Source: Zonotrichia leucophrys gambelii
Taxonomy: Eukaryota > Chordata > Aves > Passeriformes > Passerellidae
Assembly (NCBI RefSeq): GCF_028769735.1
Contig: NC_088186.1
Location: 9,269,001-9,333,000 of the forward strand
Length of the DNA stretch: 64,000 bases
Reading direction: 5' to 3'
The notes beneath the pieces are model-generated. The model saw only the letters and a program-made list of their open reading frames with translations, was not told the origin of the DNA and ran no database searches. Below are positions 8,301 through 19,015 of the stretch, in pieces; position 1 is the stretch's first letter; every line of letters begins with the position of its first letter. The translations under genes and the position numbers were made by a program.

Positions 8301-9550
8301 AGAATCAAACAGCACAAAGTCCAATTCCACCAGGGGGAAAAGCAGGAGCAGCACTAACAAAAATTAGTAATAATCATTCCACAGATCAAAGCCTGCAGGA
8401 GGAAAGCAAAATTGTCACGGTGGAGCAGGACAGAAGTGCGTGTAGATATATATAAATATATATGTGACACTTTCCTGTTGACTCAATGCCTCTTTGCAGG
8501 GCAAACCTCCAGCTCCCAGATGGGTCACCACAGGCTCTCACAAGGGCTTGGTGAGAGGAGAAAATGCCAAAGCTGGCTCCTGCTGACCGTTTGAGAGTGT
8601 GCATTAAAAGAGGATCCAGTTTCATCCCGGTTTGGCCTTTTGCTGCCAGGGAATTCTCTGAAAATGCACTGCACATCTACCACAAAGGGGTGAGTGGGGG
8701 ATTTTTTCTTTTTTAAAACTGTGACCAGAACTGGTCCTTACTCCTCATGGCTGGAGAAGACAGAGAAAGGGGGAATCTCAAGGAAAAATGGGAAATAAAT
8801 ATGGTGCGCTTCTGTCCTGGAGCAGCTTTGGGGCATTTGGGCTGGGTCAGGCGCTTAAAAATAATCCTGTGTCAGCAGAGCAGGACAGCAAGGAGGATGC
8901 AGAGAGGGAAACAAGACTGGAGCAAAACTACCACTGAGTTTTATCCATTTTTATTATAATAATGCCATGTTTCCAGCTCAGAACAGTCAGGCTGATGGGG
9001 AAAGGCCTTGGATAACCCTTTGGCCATATTTTGGTGCCCAGCACTCCTTTGTGCTGCAGTTCATCACTGACCTACCCAGGCTATTGGCTCAGCAGAGCAA
9101 CACTCACTGCTGACACCTCTGCTTGGTGCCCTCATGATGCACAGTTGGTCCCTCTGGCTCCTGATTCCAGAAAAAATCTCAGGGGTTTGCTCACGTTGGG
9201 GATTTGGAACAGAAAAAAAGCACAAGCAGCTTTTCCTCCTCCCATTTTCCACCCCCTACCAGAGGCATCTCTTTAATGAGTTCACATTTCCACCCTCAGG
9301 CTGGTTTGGAGCCCGTGGTCTCTGCCCAGGCTCCTTAATGCACCTCTGTGGGATGAGGAGCACTTAGGTTCGCAAAAGCTTTGTGGGTTGTTCTGCTGCT
9401 CTGCTCCCAGGGGATGCAGAGCCAGGAAACCTCACCCCCCTCTCCTTTCCAGAAACACCATTTCCTGCCTGGCAGCTGGAAGGGATGCTCAGAACTCACC
9501 CAGAGCCAGCTCAGCATCCCCAGAGCCCCTTCCCCTGCCTAGAGAGGGGC

Positions 9551-9880
9551 TTTAGTATAGTTTATATAGTATTCTTTAACATAATATAGTATTATGAAGT
9601 TTATAATATAGTATTAATTATTTATAATTAATAATAATTAATAATTATCATTATTTATAATATAATATTAATTTATAATATAGTATTAATATAGTATCAT
9701 ACTATATTATATTTAACATAATACAGTATAATAAATTAGCCTTCTAAGAACATGATGTCAGATTCATAATTCCTTCCTTTGTCTGGGAACCCCACAAATA
9801 CAATAAGCAAATATCCCAAGCAATGTCCCTGTTTAGAGAGCTGGGATTAGGGAAGCATTAAAGGGTTTTTAAAGGCACAC
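9551..9880 (+). repeat. Segmental duplication, right copy
   Basis: Copy of 8088-8300 carrying the 5'-truncated LTR end and the same downstream flank. It contains an extra 130-bp AT-rich expansion (9590-9735) made of 'tataatatagtattaat' variants. Confidence 0.85.
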
Positions 9881-9882
9881 GT

Positions 9883-10184
9883 TGTTGTTGCCACAGTGCA
9901 AGAGGTTTTACAGAGAGAAGTTTGATCAGATCCATGTTTAACTCTGGAAGAATTTTCTACCAAGGTTGTTGACACAGAAACCAAGAAAGAAAGAAGGAGA
10001 AATAAGAGAAACCTGCAGCTGTCTGTTCCAATGAGCACTTTGTTTGTTTCCGTGACCAATGAGTAAAGTGTAAACTGATGAGCTTTGTAAGAATGTATAA
10101 AAAGCATGCAGGCTAGAATAAAAACAGTTTGAAGCCTTCTGAAAATTGAGTGTGTTGCTTTGTATTGTGACTGTCTCGACTACA
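9883..10184 (+). mobile_element. LTR-like block with promoter signals
   Basis: Starts TGTTGTTGCC and ends CTCGACTACA. It contains 'gaccaatgag' (CCAAT), TATAAAAAG at 10096-10104 and AATAAA at about 10117. The layout fits a solo LTR of another retrovirus family; no clear target duplication was found. Confidence 0.55.
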
Positions 10185-10216
10185 GCAAGCCACAGCTCAC
10201 AAGGAGCCAGCAGCTG

Positions 10217-10320
10217 CTGAAAAGCAGCTCAGGCAGCAGAGATTAAATGCAGCTCAGGCAGCAGAGCTGAAATGCAATCCAGGTAGCAGAGATGAAATGC
10301 AGCCCGGGCAGCAGAGCTCC
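10217..10320. repeat. 25-bp minisatellite
   Basis: About four units of 'gcagctcaggcagcagag' plus 'atgaaat'. Confidence 0.8.
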
Positions 10321-11184
10321 AGCCATGCTCCCAATTCCAGCTGGAATGCACCCAGCCAGCCAAGAGGAGCTTGCACATGACATTAGCCATGACAAAAACC
10401 TGTCCTGGGTCCCCACACCTGGCCCAGACTCTCTTGGTCAGTGCTGATGGCAGAGATGAGCGTGTGGGGAGCACACACAGCTCTGGGGGGGATGTTGGCA
10501 TTTTTGAGAAAATCCTCCCTCGTGAAAATCCTCCCTCATCCAGTGTCAGCAGTGAGGGAGAGCCTCGGGCTCTGCCTGCAGCTGCCTCCTGCTCACAAGG
10601 GATGCACAAACATCCCCTGCCTTGTTTGCCGTCTAACAGACCCGAAAATGCTCCTGGCAAGCCCCAGCCTGCTCAGGATTCATCCTCCCCTCCACCTCAG
10701 CACGGACTCTGCTGCTCCCTCCACACCCATCCTGTCACTGCTATCACTGTCCCCACTGCCACAGCCCCCACAAAGGGACTTCTCCCTCCCACAAATCCAG
10801 TCCGAAACCTCCTTTCCTCCAGAATTGCCAGAATTTTCTCACAACTCCCAACTCCTTCACAACCTGCTTTATGTTATTCCAGCATTCCACAGGAATATGA
10901 GCAAGAATTCCCTTTGCAAATCTCTGTGTACACTGAGTGTATTAAAGTGCTCCCATCAGAAAGGACTGTGAGGGATGCCCAGAGATTTGGCAGGGTTCTT
11001 TTATTACCATTGCATTGCGTGGAAATAAATCAATATTAAGACCTATTAGTGATAATGACTGAAAATACAAGGCTGTGTTTTAAAGAAAGTCGATTGCACC
11101 TTAAAATGCAATGGTCTGCAGACAAGAACAACATTTTAATGTGTGTTATCAGATAATAAACACATATTAACACCACTATAAAGG

Positions 11185-11240
11185 AATGGGGTGGAACAAG
11201 ATGGTCTTTAAGGTCCCTCCCAGCCCAAAGCATTCCATGA
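11185..11240 (+). mobile_element. CR1 fragment, extreme 3' end
   Basis: 'gatggtctttaaggtccc' followed by 'cccaaagcattccatgag', the usual CR1 tail in sense. Confidence 0.7.
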
Positions 11241-11828
11241 GTCCATTATTTGACACAGCTGTTCCCAGCCAAGAATCTCTAGGATCATCCTTCTCTACTT
11301 CCATCTTCTGGGGTCTATCACTCACTCCCAGACAGACACATCATTTACTTTTCAGTGCCCAATTTCCCTTCTCTGAAGGTCATTTTTATCCTTTCTCCAT
11401 CAAAGGACTCCCTGCCTCCCACCTATTGCCCTTTTATTTTTTGGTTGCTCCCAGACATTTCACTCTCTTACTACTCCACACCAAAGTTTCCCCAGAAAGC
11501 TCCTCAGGAAACTCAATGTGCATGAAGCAAAACCCAAGGAAAATTAGACAGACACCATTAATCATAAGAGACAACAGGAATTTGGTTCTGTGCTTCTGCT
11601 ATGAGAAAATTCTTTTGGGATAGGAGGCCCTAAAGACTTTCATGTCACTCTTGGGAGCAGCACTGTGGCATCAGAGAGAGGAGAATCTGTCCCAGTCCAT
11701 GTAGGGTGGGCACAAAATTCTGTGTAATTCTCAGAATATGTAGGTAAAGAGGGAGAGAATGCAGGGAATGAGGCAAAAGGAAAAGCAGCACAGAAGCAGG
11801 AGGGGAAGGTCCAGAGGGCAGAGCTCAC

Positions 11829-11981
11829 CTGTCTCGTTGGAAAAGCAGGTTTTGTGGAACTTGCCCATGTAAAACTCCAGCCCAATGATGGCGAACATCA
11901 CGATGGCGAAGAAGAGGAGCAGCCCAATCTGCAGCAAGGGCACCATGGCCTTCATGATGGACTTGAGGACAACCTGCAGGC
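11829..11981 (-). CDS. CACNA1B: CACNA1B exon 5: domain I S4-S5 linker and S5
   Basis: 153 bp, the length I recall for the mammalian exon. The first two bases complete a serine codon left open by exon 4. It then codes [19 protein letters not shown] (S4-S5 linker), a hydrophobic S5 helix ([17 protein letters not shown]) and the first extracellular residues ([14 protein letters not shown]), leaving one base of a glycine codon for exon 6. The minus-strand acceptor is TTTCCACAG just above 11981; the donor is GTGAGCTC at 11828-11821. The S4-S5 linker couples voltage-sensor movement to the pore gate. The sequence is near-identical to vertebrate Cav2 channels, and the FHKTCF stretch fits Cav2.2. A second in-frame-looking CAG lies six bases inside the exon, but only the outer site gives the conserved serine and the expected length. 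Confidence 0.96.
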
Positions 11982-13032
11982 CTGTGGAAACACAAAAACA
12001 CCTCAGGGAGGGAACAAAAATGGGGCCTTGGGAGTGGAGAGAAGGTGGGAGAGAGGGGCTGAGGGTTGGCAACACCAAGCAATGCTGCTTTTCCCAGGGT
12101 GCTATAAAACAATTTCCAGCCATGAGAGCAGGAGAGACAGCTGGGGGTTCTCCTTTTGTGGTGTCTTTTCTTCAGGTGACAGGGCCGGTGCTTTGTTAAG
12201 CTTCAGAGAGTTTTTCCTGAAGCTGCTGGAGCCCTGAGACACAGCCTGGAGCTGAGCCAGGTCCTTGGGGCAGTTGTGGTGCAGCTTTGAACCCTACCTA
12301 GGACACCTTAGGGCCAAGCAAGGCAGTCTGGTGTAGAGCAGTGGGACATAAATTTATTCCCTCTTCTCCACATGCTGGACATGTCAGTTTTAGACAGCTG
12401 GAAATGTCCAGACATGGAAGCTTCCAGACAAGCTGGAAGTGTCAGCTTTATTCCACCAAATTCACACCGTGGCTGGACTCAGTGGTAATTAAGAAATTGG
12501 TGCTGAATTGTTATTACTGTTATTATCTGACTGCACTGAAATGGAACTGAGACCACAGCAGAAGATTAAACCTCAGCTAATACAATTATTTAGCTGCACC
12601 AGGGTCTCCTGCAGATATGTGCCAAAATAAATTCCAATTTGTGTCTATAGACACAAGGCTGAAGCGTTTCCCTGGAAGGAGGATTATGGTGGTGCTGGGA
12701 GTGATCAGGCAGGGTCTGGACTGCAGTGAAACCTGTCCTGAGGAGCTCAGAGTGAGGGCAAAGAGAAATGTCCCAGGAGCTGATCTTGTCGCTGAGCTTG
12801 GAAATGGAGGAGGGAAGCAAAGCCCAGGGATGGATGTGATCCCTGCGCCAGGGACTGGGGGCTGCTCAGGAGCTCCTCTCCCCCCACAGCCCATAGGGGA
12901 CACTGCTGTCCCTGTCACACCCTGCTCTGCACAAACACCCAGGGCTGCCCATCCACAGCTTTGTCACCAGCCCTGGCACTCGTTTCAATTAAAGGCAGGG
13001 AGATAAGGAGATGGAGGTGGCTGATAACGTCC

Positions 13033-13272
13033 TGCTAAAACTAAAACAATACTAAAGAATACAGAAAGGATACAGACAGAAGGCTTAACAAGAATGATAA
13101 CGAAAAACTCATGGCTGACTCCTCAGAGTGACACAGCTGGCTGTGATTGATCATTATTTAAAAGCAATTCACATGGAACCAATCAAACATTCACCTGTTG
13201 GCAAGCAATGCCCAAGGCACAGTCCAAAGCAGCAAACACAGGGCCAGCAAGATAATTATTGTTTTCATTCAC
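13033..13272 (-). mobile_element. Partial LTR, family A
   Basis: Minus-strand copy lacking both tips; keeps 'ctaaagaatacagaaagga', 'cacatggaaccaatcaaac' and 'agataattattgttttc', all shared with 58960-59349. Confidence 0.75.
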
Positions 13273-14155
13273 ACAAAAACCTGCACACAAAACCCTGCAG
13301 CTGCCCTGGTGGCCTGTCCTGAGGGCTGAGGGGTGAAGGATCGTCCTTGTCTTGCCACCTTGTACAGCACCAGTGAGATGGAGATGAGCACAGACATTTA
13401 AAAAAGCAGCAAGGTCTCTTTGACAGAAAAAACACCGAGGGAATAAAAGGGAAGAATATTTCGTGTTTGTGGGTGGTTGCACATCAAGGTTATGCATTTA
13501 TGACAGGGAAAAAAACCTATAAAATATTCAGATTTCACCACATCACTAAAAACCTGAGAGCAATTATTGTGGGGAGGTGTTGTGCTGGTCCAGGACACGT
13601 CTCCAGGTGGGACACGTGTCCCACAGCAGGACAGGGACAGCTCTGAGGGGCCACCTCACTCCTGCCTGCCATTGCCACACCTGGCACAGGCAAAAGGTCC
13701 AGGGAAAAACATCCAGCACCATCTCCTTGTTGGAGACCCTGCTAACAAATGCCACCTTTCCGAGGATCTCTCCTGGCTGGGAATTCAGATTGAAGCCCTG
13801 CCCATGAATGGAAGCTGATTTCAGGAATTGTTGGTGCTGTCTTGCCCCCAGGTGAATCCAGAGAACACCAGAGCATCCCACAGTGCTGCAGCTCCTTCCA
13901 GCAGCTCCTGCTGGAGGGTACAAACCTCTCTGTTCCACATCCAGGAATGAAAGAGCTCCTGGAAGTGATCCCTGCTGGGGGCAGAGCAGCTGTGGCTGTG
14001 ACAGGAAAAGGCAGAAAGCCACGGTGTGGGCACTGGGATGGTTTCAGGGCATGATGCAGCTCCTACTCAGCATTCAGACCCCTCGGGTTCACACATTAAA
14101 TGCATAAATTGAGTAGGCAAGGCCAGATCCCACCTGCTCTTTCCGATTTTCTCCC

Positions 14156-14567
14156 TGTCACTGTCACATTTTCTGGAAAAATCCCTTTGCCAGGATTTCT
14201 TCTCCTGGGAATCTGAGAAGCCTCAGAGAAAAAGGAAAACAATTATTATCTCATTTGCTTCTCCTGTGTTTTGCTGCTTTAGAATATGGTTGGAGATTGT
14301 TTATCCAACATGTGAATTGTTTTAACTTAATGATGAATCACCATCCAGCTCTGTCAGGGCTCTGGAGAGTCACGAGTTTTTAATTAGTGTCTTGTTAAGC
14401 CTTCTGTCTGTATCCTTCCTCTATTCTTTAGCACAGTTTTAGTACAGTATTCTTTTATTCAATATAGTAACATAAAATAATAAATTAGCCTTCTAAGAAC
14501 ATGGAGTCAGATTCTCAATTCTTCCTCCATCTGGGGGACCCCGAAAATACCACAAATGGTGACCCCA
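14156..14567 (+). mobile_element. LTR family A plus partial tRNA-Trp primer site
   Basis: LTR begins TGTCACTGTCAC and reaches CCACA at 14554, then AA, then TGGTGACCCC (14557-14566), the first ten bases of a tRNA-Trp primer site, then A. TCTCCC follows at 14568-14573 and also precedes the LTR at 14150-14155. The insertion thus appears to include the start of the primer site. Confidence 0.7.
14557..14566 (+). other. Partial primer-binding site, tRNA-Trp
   Basis: TGGTGACCCC, two bases after the LTR end, matches the first ten of the tRNA-Trp primer site known from avian alpharetroviruses; the remaining bases do not match. Confidence 0.65.
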
Positions 14568-14924
14568 TCTCCCCCTTACTAAAAGGGTCAGATGCCCAGC
14601 TCAGGATGCTCAGCTGATCAAAACCATCAGAAGATCCAAGCTGAAAAGCCTGAAAGCTGCAAAATTCAGCTCTCAGATCTGCTCTCCCCAGAGAATTCCT
14701 TCACCCCCAAAGACAAAATGATCCTTGGACAAATCCCTGCCCCTCACCTGCAGATTTGGGAGGTGAAATCAGCACAAAATGGGATGAGAAACAACCAGAC
14801 CCTGCTGAGGGCAGGAGGCACAGACCCCAAAGAGACAGGGGGAGAAAATATTGCTGAGAAAAGCAGTAACACCCCAAACCTACAGAGCCCTTGGGCTGGG
14901 ACACAAGGTGGGCAGGACACTCAC

Positions 14925-15016
14925 TTGGGATTCCTGACACGAGCTTCAGCGGCCGCAGCACCCGCACGGCTCGCAGGGTCCGCAGGTCAAAATCCGTCCC
15001 AGCCGTGGCCAGAATC
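14925..15016 (-). CDS. CACNA1B: CACNA1B exon 4: domain I S4 voltage sensor
   Basis: 92 bp, the length I recall for this exon in mammals. It codes ILATAGT followed by [17 protein letters not shown] and LVSGIP, the S4 helix of domain I with basic residues at every third position (R, R, R, R, K), the voltage-sensing charges. ATAGTDFDL fits Cav2.2; Cav2.1 and Cav2.3 differ here. Minus-strand acceptor: TTTCCCTGCAG ending at 15017. Donor: GTGAGTGTCC starting at 14924. The single A left at the 3' end joins GC of exon 5 to give serine. The exon is GC-rich with many CpGs, unlike its intron. A tandem repeat begins within about 15 bp of the acceptor, so the branch-point region lies in repeat-derived DNA. 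Confidence 0.96.
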
Positions 15017-15027
15017 CTGCAGGGAAA

Positions 15028-15850
15028 CAGGAAAAACAATCCAGATTAAATGCAAATTCCTCTTTCCAAAGCATGGCTAAGTGTGGTGTAAAATCAGCAA
15101 ATATCGGAGGTGCTTTAAACAAAAAATCCAGATTAAATGCAAATTCCTCTTTCCAAAGCATGGCTAAGTCCGGTGTAGAACCAGCAAATATTGGAGCTCC
15201 TTAAAAAATATATAAAACCAGATTAAATGCAAATTCCTCTTTCCCCAAAGCATGGCTGTGTGGTGCAAAACCAGCAAATATTGGAGCTGCTTTAAACAAG
15301 AAATCCAGATTAAATGCAAATTCCTCTTTCCAAAGCATGGCTAAGTGTGGTGTTGTGGGATTCACATTCTCTGAACCTGAGAGAAGCAATTGAGATAAGA
15401 ATTGTTTTGATCATTCTTTTCTCTGCTTCTCTCAGGTTCAGAGAATGTGAATCCCACATGGTGTAAAAGCAGCAAATATTGGAGCTGCTTTAAAGAAAAA
15501 AATCCAGAATAAATGCAAATTCCTCCTTCCAAAGTATGGCTAAGTCTGGTGTAGAACCAGCAAATACTGGAGCTGCTTAAAGAAAAATTCAGATTAAATT
15601 CAAATTCCTCTGTCCAAAGCATGGCTAAGTTTGGTGTAAGATCAGCAAATATTGGAGCTGCTTTAAAAAAAAAATAAAACCAGATTAAATGCAAATTCCT
15701 CTTTCCAAAGCATGGCTAAGTCTGGTGTAGAACCAGCAAATATTGGAGCTGCTTAAAAAATATATATATAACCAGATTAAATGCAAATTCCTCTTTCCAA
15801 AGCATGGCTAAGTGTGGTGGCAAATATTGGAGCTGCTTTAAACTCTGTGA
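15028..15850. repeat. 88-bp minisatellite abutting exon 4
   Basis: About nine units of 86-92 bp: 'ccagattaaatgcaaattcc', 'tctttccaaagcatggct', 'aagtgtggtgtaaaatcagc', 'aaatattggagctgcttt'. It begins about 12-15 bp beyond the exon 4 acceptor. One unit is interrupted by the insertion at 15354-15458. Confidence 0.93.
15354..15458. mobile_element. 105-bp palindromic LTR-tip insertion
   Basis: Begins TGTGGGATTCACATTCTC and ends with its exact reverse complement: perfect 35-bp arms (15354-15388, 15424-15458) around a 35-bp loop. TGGTGT flanks it at 15348-15353 and 15459-15464, and removing one copy restores the host repeat unit. The right arm and loop resemble the U3 tip of minus-strand family A LTRs (compare 28640-28748 and 44790-44859: 'gagataagaattgt' ... 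'gaatgtgaat.ccaca'). It is therefore read as a retroviral insertion whose two ends are both U3. Confidence 0.88.
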
Positions 15851-16554
15851 TCACATTGTGGATTGTGTTCACTGGAAGGAATTAATTCCCACAAACTGCA
15901 GGGCTGCTGTAGGAAAATCCCCAATTATGAGGCCACTGGACGTCATCAGGCACTAAAGAGCTGCACCCTGTGCCCCAGGAAAGCAGAAAAAGGAGACAGA
16001 GAGAGGGAGCTAAATCCCTCAGTTATGCTGGAAATTACCTGCCAGAACCTCCCATAATAAACCCACAAATCCCTCAGTTTGATGTCTGGTGTTTCACAAC
16101 ACCTGAAGCAGTTTCTGCTCAGAGTTTCTTCCCTGTGTGCAAAACAATTTTTGCTCAGAGGGGAAGATGCAGAGAGCAGGGTGTGGGTCTGACACACCAT
16201 GAAATCCAGCCCCCAGAGCAGAAGGGGTCCTAAAAATGTGATGTTCTGCACAGAAAATGAAATGGATTCCCTGGTTTAGGGCACAGCAAGGGGAGGAATA
16301 TTGTCCCAGTGTCCACAAGTGACAAGGGTGAGAAGTCACAAAGCCAGCTCAGCCCCACAGCACAGCCACCTTCACCAATTCCTGCAGCACTTCTGGGATG
16401 CTCCAGCAAAATCCTCCTTTATTTGGGCCTGTGCTCATCTAAAAGTGGTGTTTCATGATCCTGAGGGGCTTTTCCAGCCTAAACCACTCTGATTGTAACC
16501 CAAGCCAAGGCCAAACCCTCCCACCAGCCTCCATCCTCTGCACCACTCACAGTG

Positions 16555-17600
16555 ACCATCAGAATCTGGCTCTCTTCCATCACTTTCCTGATAACAGAAA
16601 CCCTTTTCCTTCAGTTTCCTGATAGCAGGAACCCTTTTCCCTCTGCTTTTTGACAACATGAGCCCTTTTTTCCTCAGTTTCCTGATAACAGGAGCCCTCT
16701 TTCCCCTCATTTCCTGATAACAGGAGCCCTTTTCCCTCAGTGTCCTGATAATGGGAGCCCTTTTTTCTCATTTTCTTGACACCAGGAGCTCTTTTTTTCC
16801 CATTTTCTTGCTTACAAGAGCCCATTTTCCTCAGTTTCTTGACACCAGGAGCCTTTTAGGCTTAGTTTCTTGCTAACAAGAGCCCTTTTTGCTCAGTTTT
16901 TTGATAACAGGAGCCCTCTTCCCTCCGTTTCCTGATTACAGGAGCCCTTTTTTCTCATTTTCTTGACACCATGAACTTTTCTCTTCCCATTTTCTTGCTA
17001 ACAAGAGCCCCTTTTCCTCAGTTTCTTGCTAACAGGAGCCTTTTCTCCTCAATTTTCTGATAACAGGAGCCCTTTTTCCTCAGTTTCCTGATAACAGGAG
17101 CCCCTTTTCCTCAGTTTCTTGACACCAAGAGCCCTTTTTGCTAAGTGTTTTTATAACAGGAGCCCTTTATCCTCAATTTCCCAATAACAGGAGCCCTTTC
17201 TCCTCAGTTTCCTGATAACAGAAGCCATTTCTCCTCAGTTTCCTGATAACAGGAGCCCTTTTTCCTCAGTTTTTTGGTAACAGAGCCCTTTCTGCTTAGT
17301 TTCTCACTAACAAGAGCTCTTTTTCCTCTTTTTTTTTTTTTGATAACAGCATTTTCCCCTCCATTTCTTAAAAACAGGAGCCCTTTTTCCTTAGTTTCTT
17401 AACAGCACAAGCCCTTTTTGCTCAGTGTTTTCATAACAGGAGCCCTTTTTCCTCAGTTTCTTGATAACAGGAGCCTTTTTTCCTCACTCTTTTGATAAGA
17501 GGAGCCCTTTTTCCTCAGCTTTTTGATAACAGGACCCCTTTTCCTCAGTTTCCTGCTAATAGGAGACTTTTTTTGCAGTTTCTTGACAGCAGGCTGCAAA
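16555..17600. repeat. 30-bp minisatellite, about 34 units
   Basis: Built on 'tttcctgataacaggagc' plus 'ccttttttcctcag', with variants using 'cttgacacc' and 'cttgctaacaag'. Open frames here are repeat artefacts. Confidence 0.92.
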
Positions 17601-18189
17601 GCATTCAGCAGTGCTCAGCCACCATGAACCAGCCCAAGGAAAGGCAGATTTTTCTGAAGCAGCTGCGCCATTGCACTCAGAGCTGAGCAGGATGTGGCCG
17701 TGGCAGTGCAGGGAGCACTCCCAGAATAAATCCCTGTCCTTTCCTCAGGGAAGAGCAGGCTCAGCATTGCTGGGCGGAAAGGGCCAGACTCCAGCAGCAG
17801 GAGGTGCTGGAGATCAGGAAAAAAACCTGCTGGGATCTTGGATGGCAGGAGGCAGAAGCCAGCCAGGACCTGAGGAGCTGAGTATTTATTCTATAGGACA
17901 CCTGTTCCCACATTTTCACGACCTTAAAATTCCCATGACATCAGCTCCATGGATGCAGTTGGAGCACGAGCAACAGGAGACAATTTAAACCAAGAAGCAG
18001 CACAGGCAGAGCCTTTAATCCAATCTTCTGCACCCAGGCCAGTGATTTCATCCTCTGCTCCCTTCCTCCATCCTCACAGCTTAATTGCTCACTTATGGAC
18101 CTGTGCAGTGTGGGAATAAACCAGGGAGGAGATAATCCTGAATATCTACCCTGGGAGATGCTCTCAACAGCACAATCAGTATAAGCTGA

Positions 18190-18365
18190 GCCAGGATGGA
18201 TAAGATATAAGATATGGATAATATTCTGGGAATAAGAAATGTATAAGATGTATGGTTTCTGTGAATAAGAAATGTATAGGATGTACAGTTTCTGGGAATA
18301 AGAAAAGTATAGGATGGATAGTTTCTGGGAATAAGAAATGTATAGCATGGATTGTTTCTGGGAGC
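18190..18365. repeat. 37-bp minisatellite
   Basis: Four to five units of 'ggaataagaaatgtatag' plus 'gatgtatggtttctg'. Confidence 0.88.
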
Positions 18366-18715
18366 CCTCAACACAGGAATAATGTGCTCTGACTCCATGA
18401 TTTAGAAGGATGAACAATTGATTTATTGCTATATTATATTACACTGATACTATACTATAACTATACTAAAGAGATACTAAAGAAAAACCCATGACTGTCT
18501 GCAGAGACAGCCAGGACACAGCTTTGACCCAATTGGCCAAGGAATCAAAACAACCCTCACTGGTGTCCAATTAACAAATCACTTTGGGTAAAAAATCTCC
18601 ATAACACATTCCACGTGTGCCAAACAACAGGAGCAGCAAGTACAGATAAGAATTGTTTTCTCTTCTTCTCAGAGGTTCTCACTGCCTTCCCCAGGAAAAG
18701 TCCTTGGAGAGAGAA
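18366..18715 (-). mobile_element. LTR family A, minus strand
   Basis: 'ctctgactccatgattt' at the left, 'ccaattggccaagg', 'gataagaattgttttctc' and 'gccttccccaggaaaag' at the right. Ends where the next copy starts, so U3 may be cut short. Confidence 0.75.
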
Positions 18716-19015
18716 TTGTATTTGCAGGGAATGCCCTGACAAAGGCAGGAATGATGAATCTGACTCCATGTTCTCACAAGGCCAATTTATTACTTTATAA
18801 TACTATATTATATTAAAGAATACTATACTAACTATACTGAAGAATACAGAAAGAGTTCTTACAGAATGCTAAAAAGATAATAATGAAAACTCCTGACTCT
18901 TTCCAGAGTCCTGACACAGCTTGGCCCTGATTGGCCAAAGAGTGAAAACAACTCCCAGCAGAATCCAATGGAACAATCACCTGTGGGTGAACAATCTCCA
19001 AACACATTCCAGATG
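18716..19015 (-). mobile_element. LTR family A, minus strand, U3 truncated
   Basis: Begins 'attgtatttgcagggaatg', almost identical to 28375-28748 through 'aatctccaaacacatt', then ends near 19015 without the U3 tip. Confidence 0.78.

Larger units (their letters stand above)
1706..11828 (-). other. CACNA1B: CACNA1B intron 5
   Basis: 10.1-kb intron between exons 6 and 5. It contains the 27-bp minisatellite, the inverted-LTR retrovirus, a CR1 end, a solo LTR at 7796, a duplicated LTR 3' part at 9551, an LTR-like block to 10184 and a short 25-bp tandem array. Bases 8300-9550, 10330-11180 and 11240-11828 contain nothing I recognise. Confidence 0.85.
11982..14924 (-). other. CACNA1B: CACNA1B intron 4
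   Basis: 2.9-kb intron. Bases 11982-13030 and 13275-14150 appear unique, with no exon or repeat seen. It carries a partial minus-strand LTR near 13033-13272 and a plus-strand LTR ending in part of a tRNA-Trp primer site at 14156-14567. Confidence 0.85.

Noticed and set aside
15354..15458. Rho-independent terminator, attachment site or classic MITE
   Set aside because: The genome is vertebrate, and the arms match an LTR U3 tip with a 6-bp duplication, so a retroviral origin explains it better; a MITE derived from it is not excluded.
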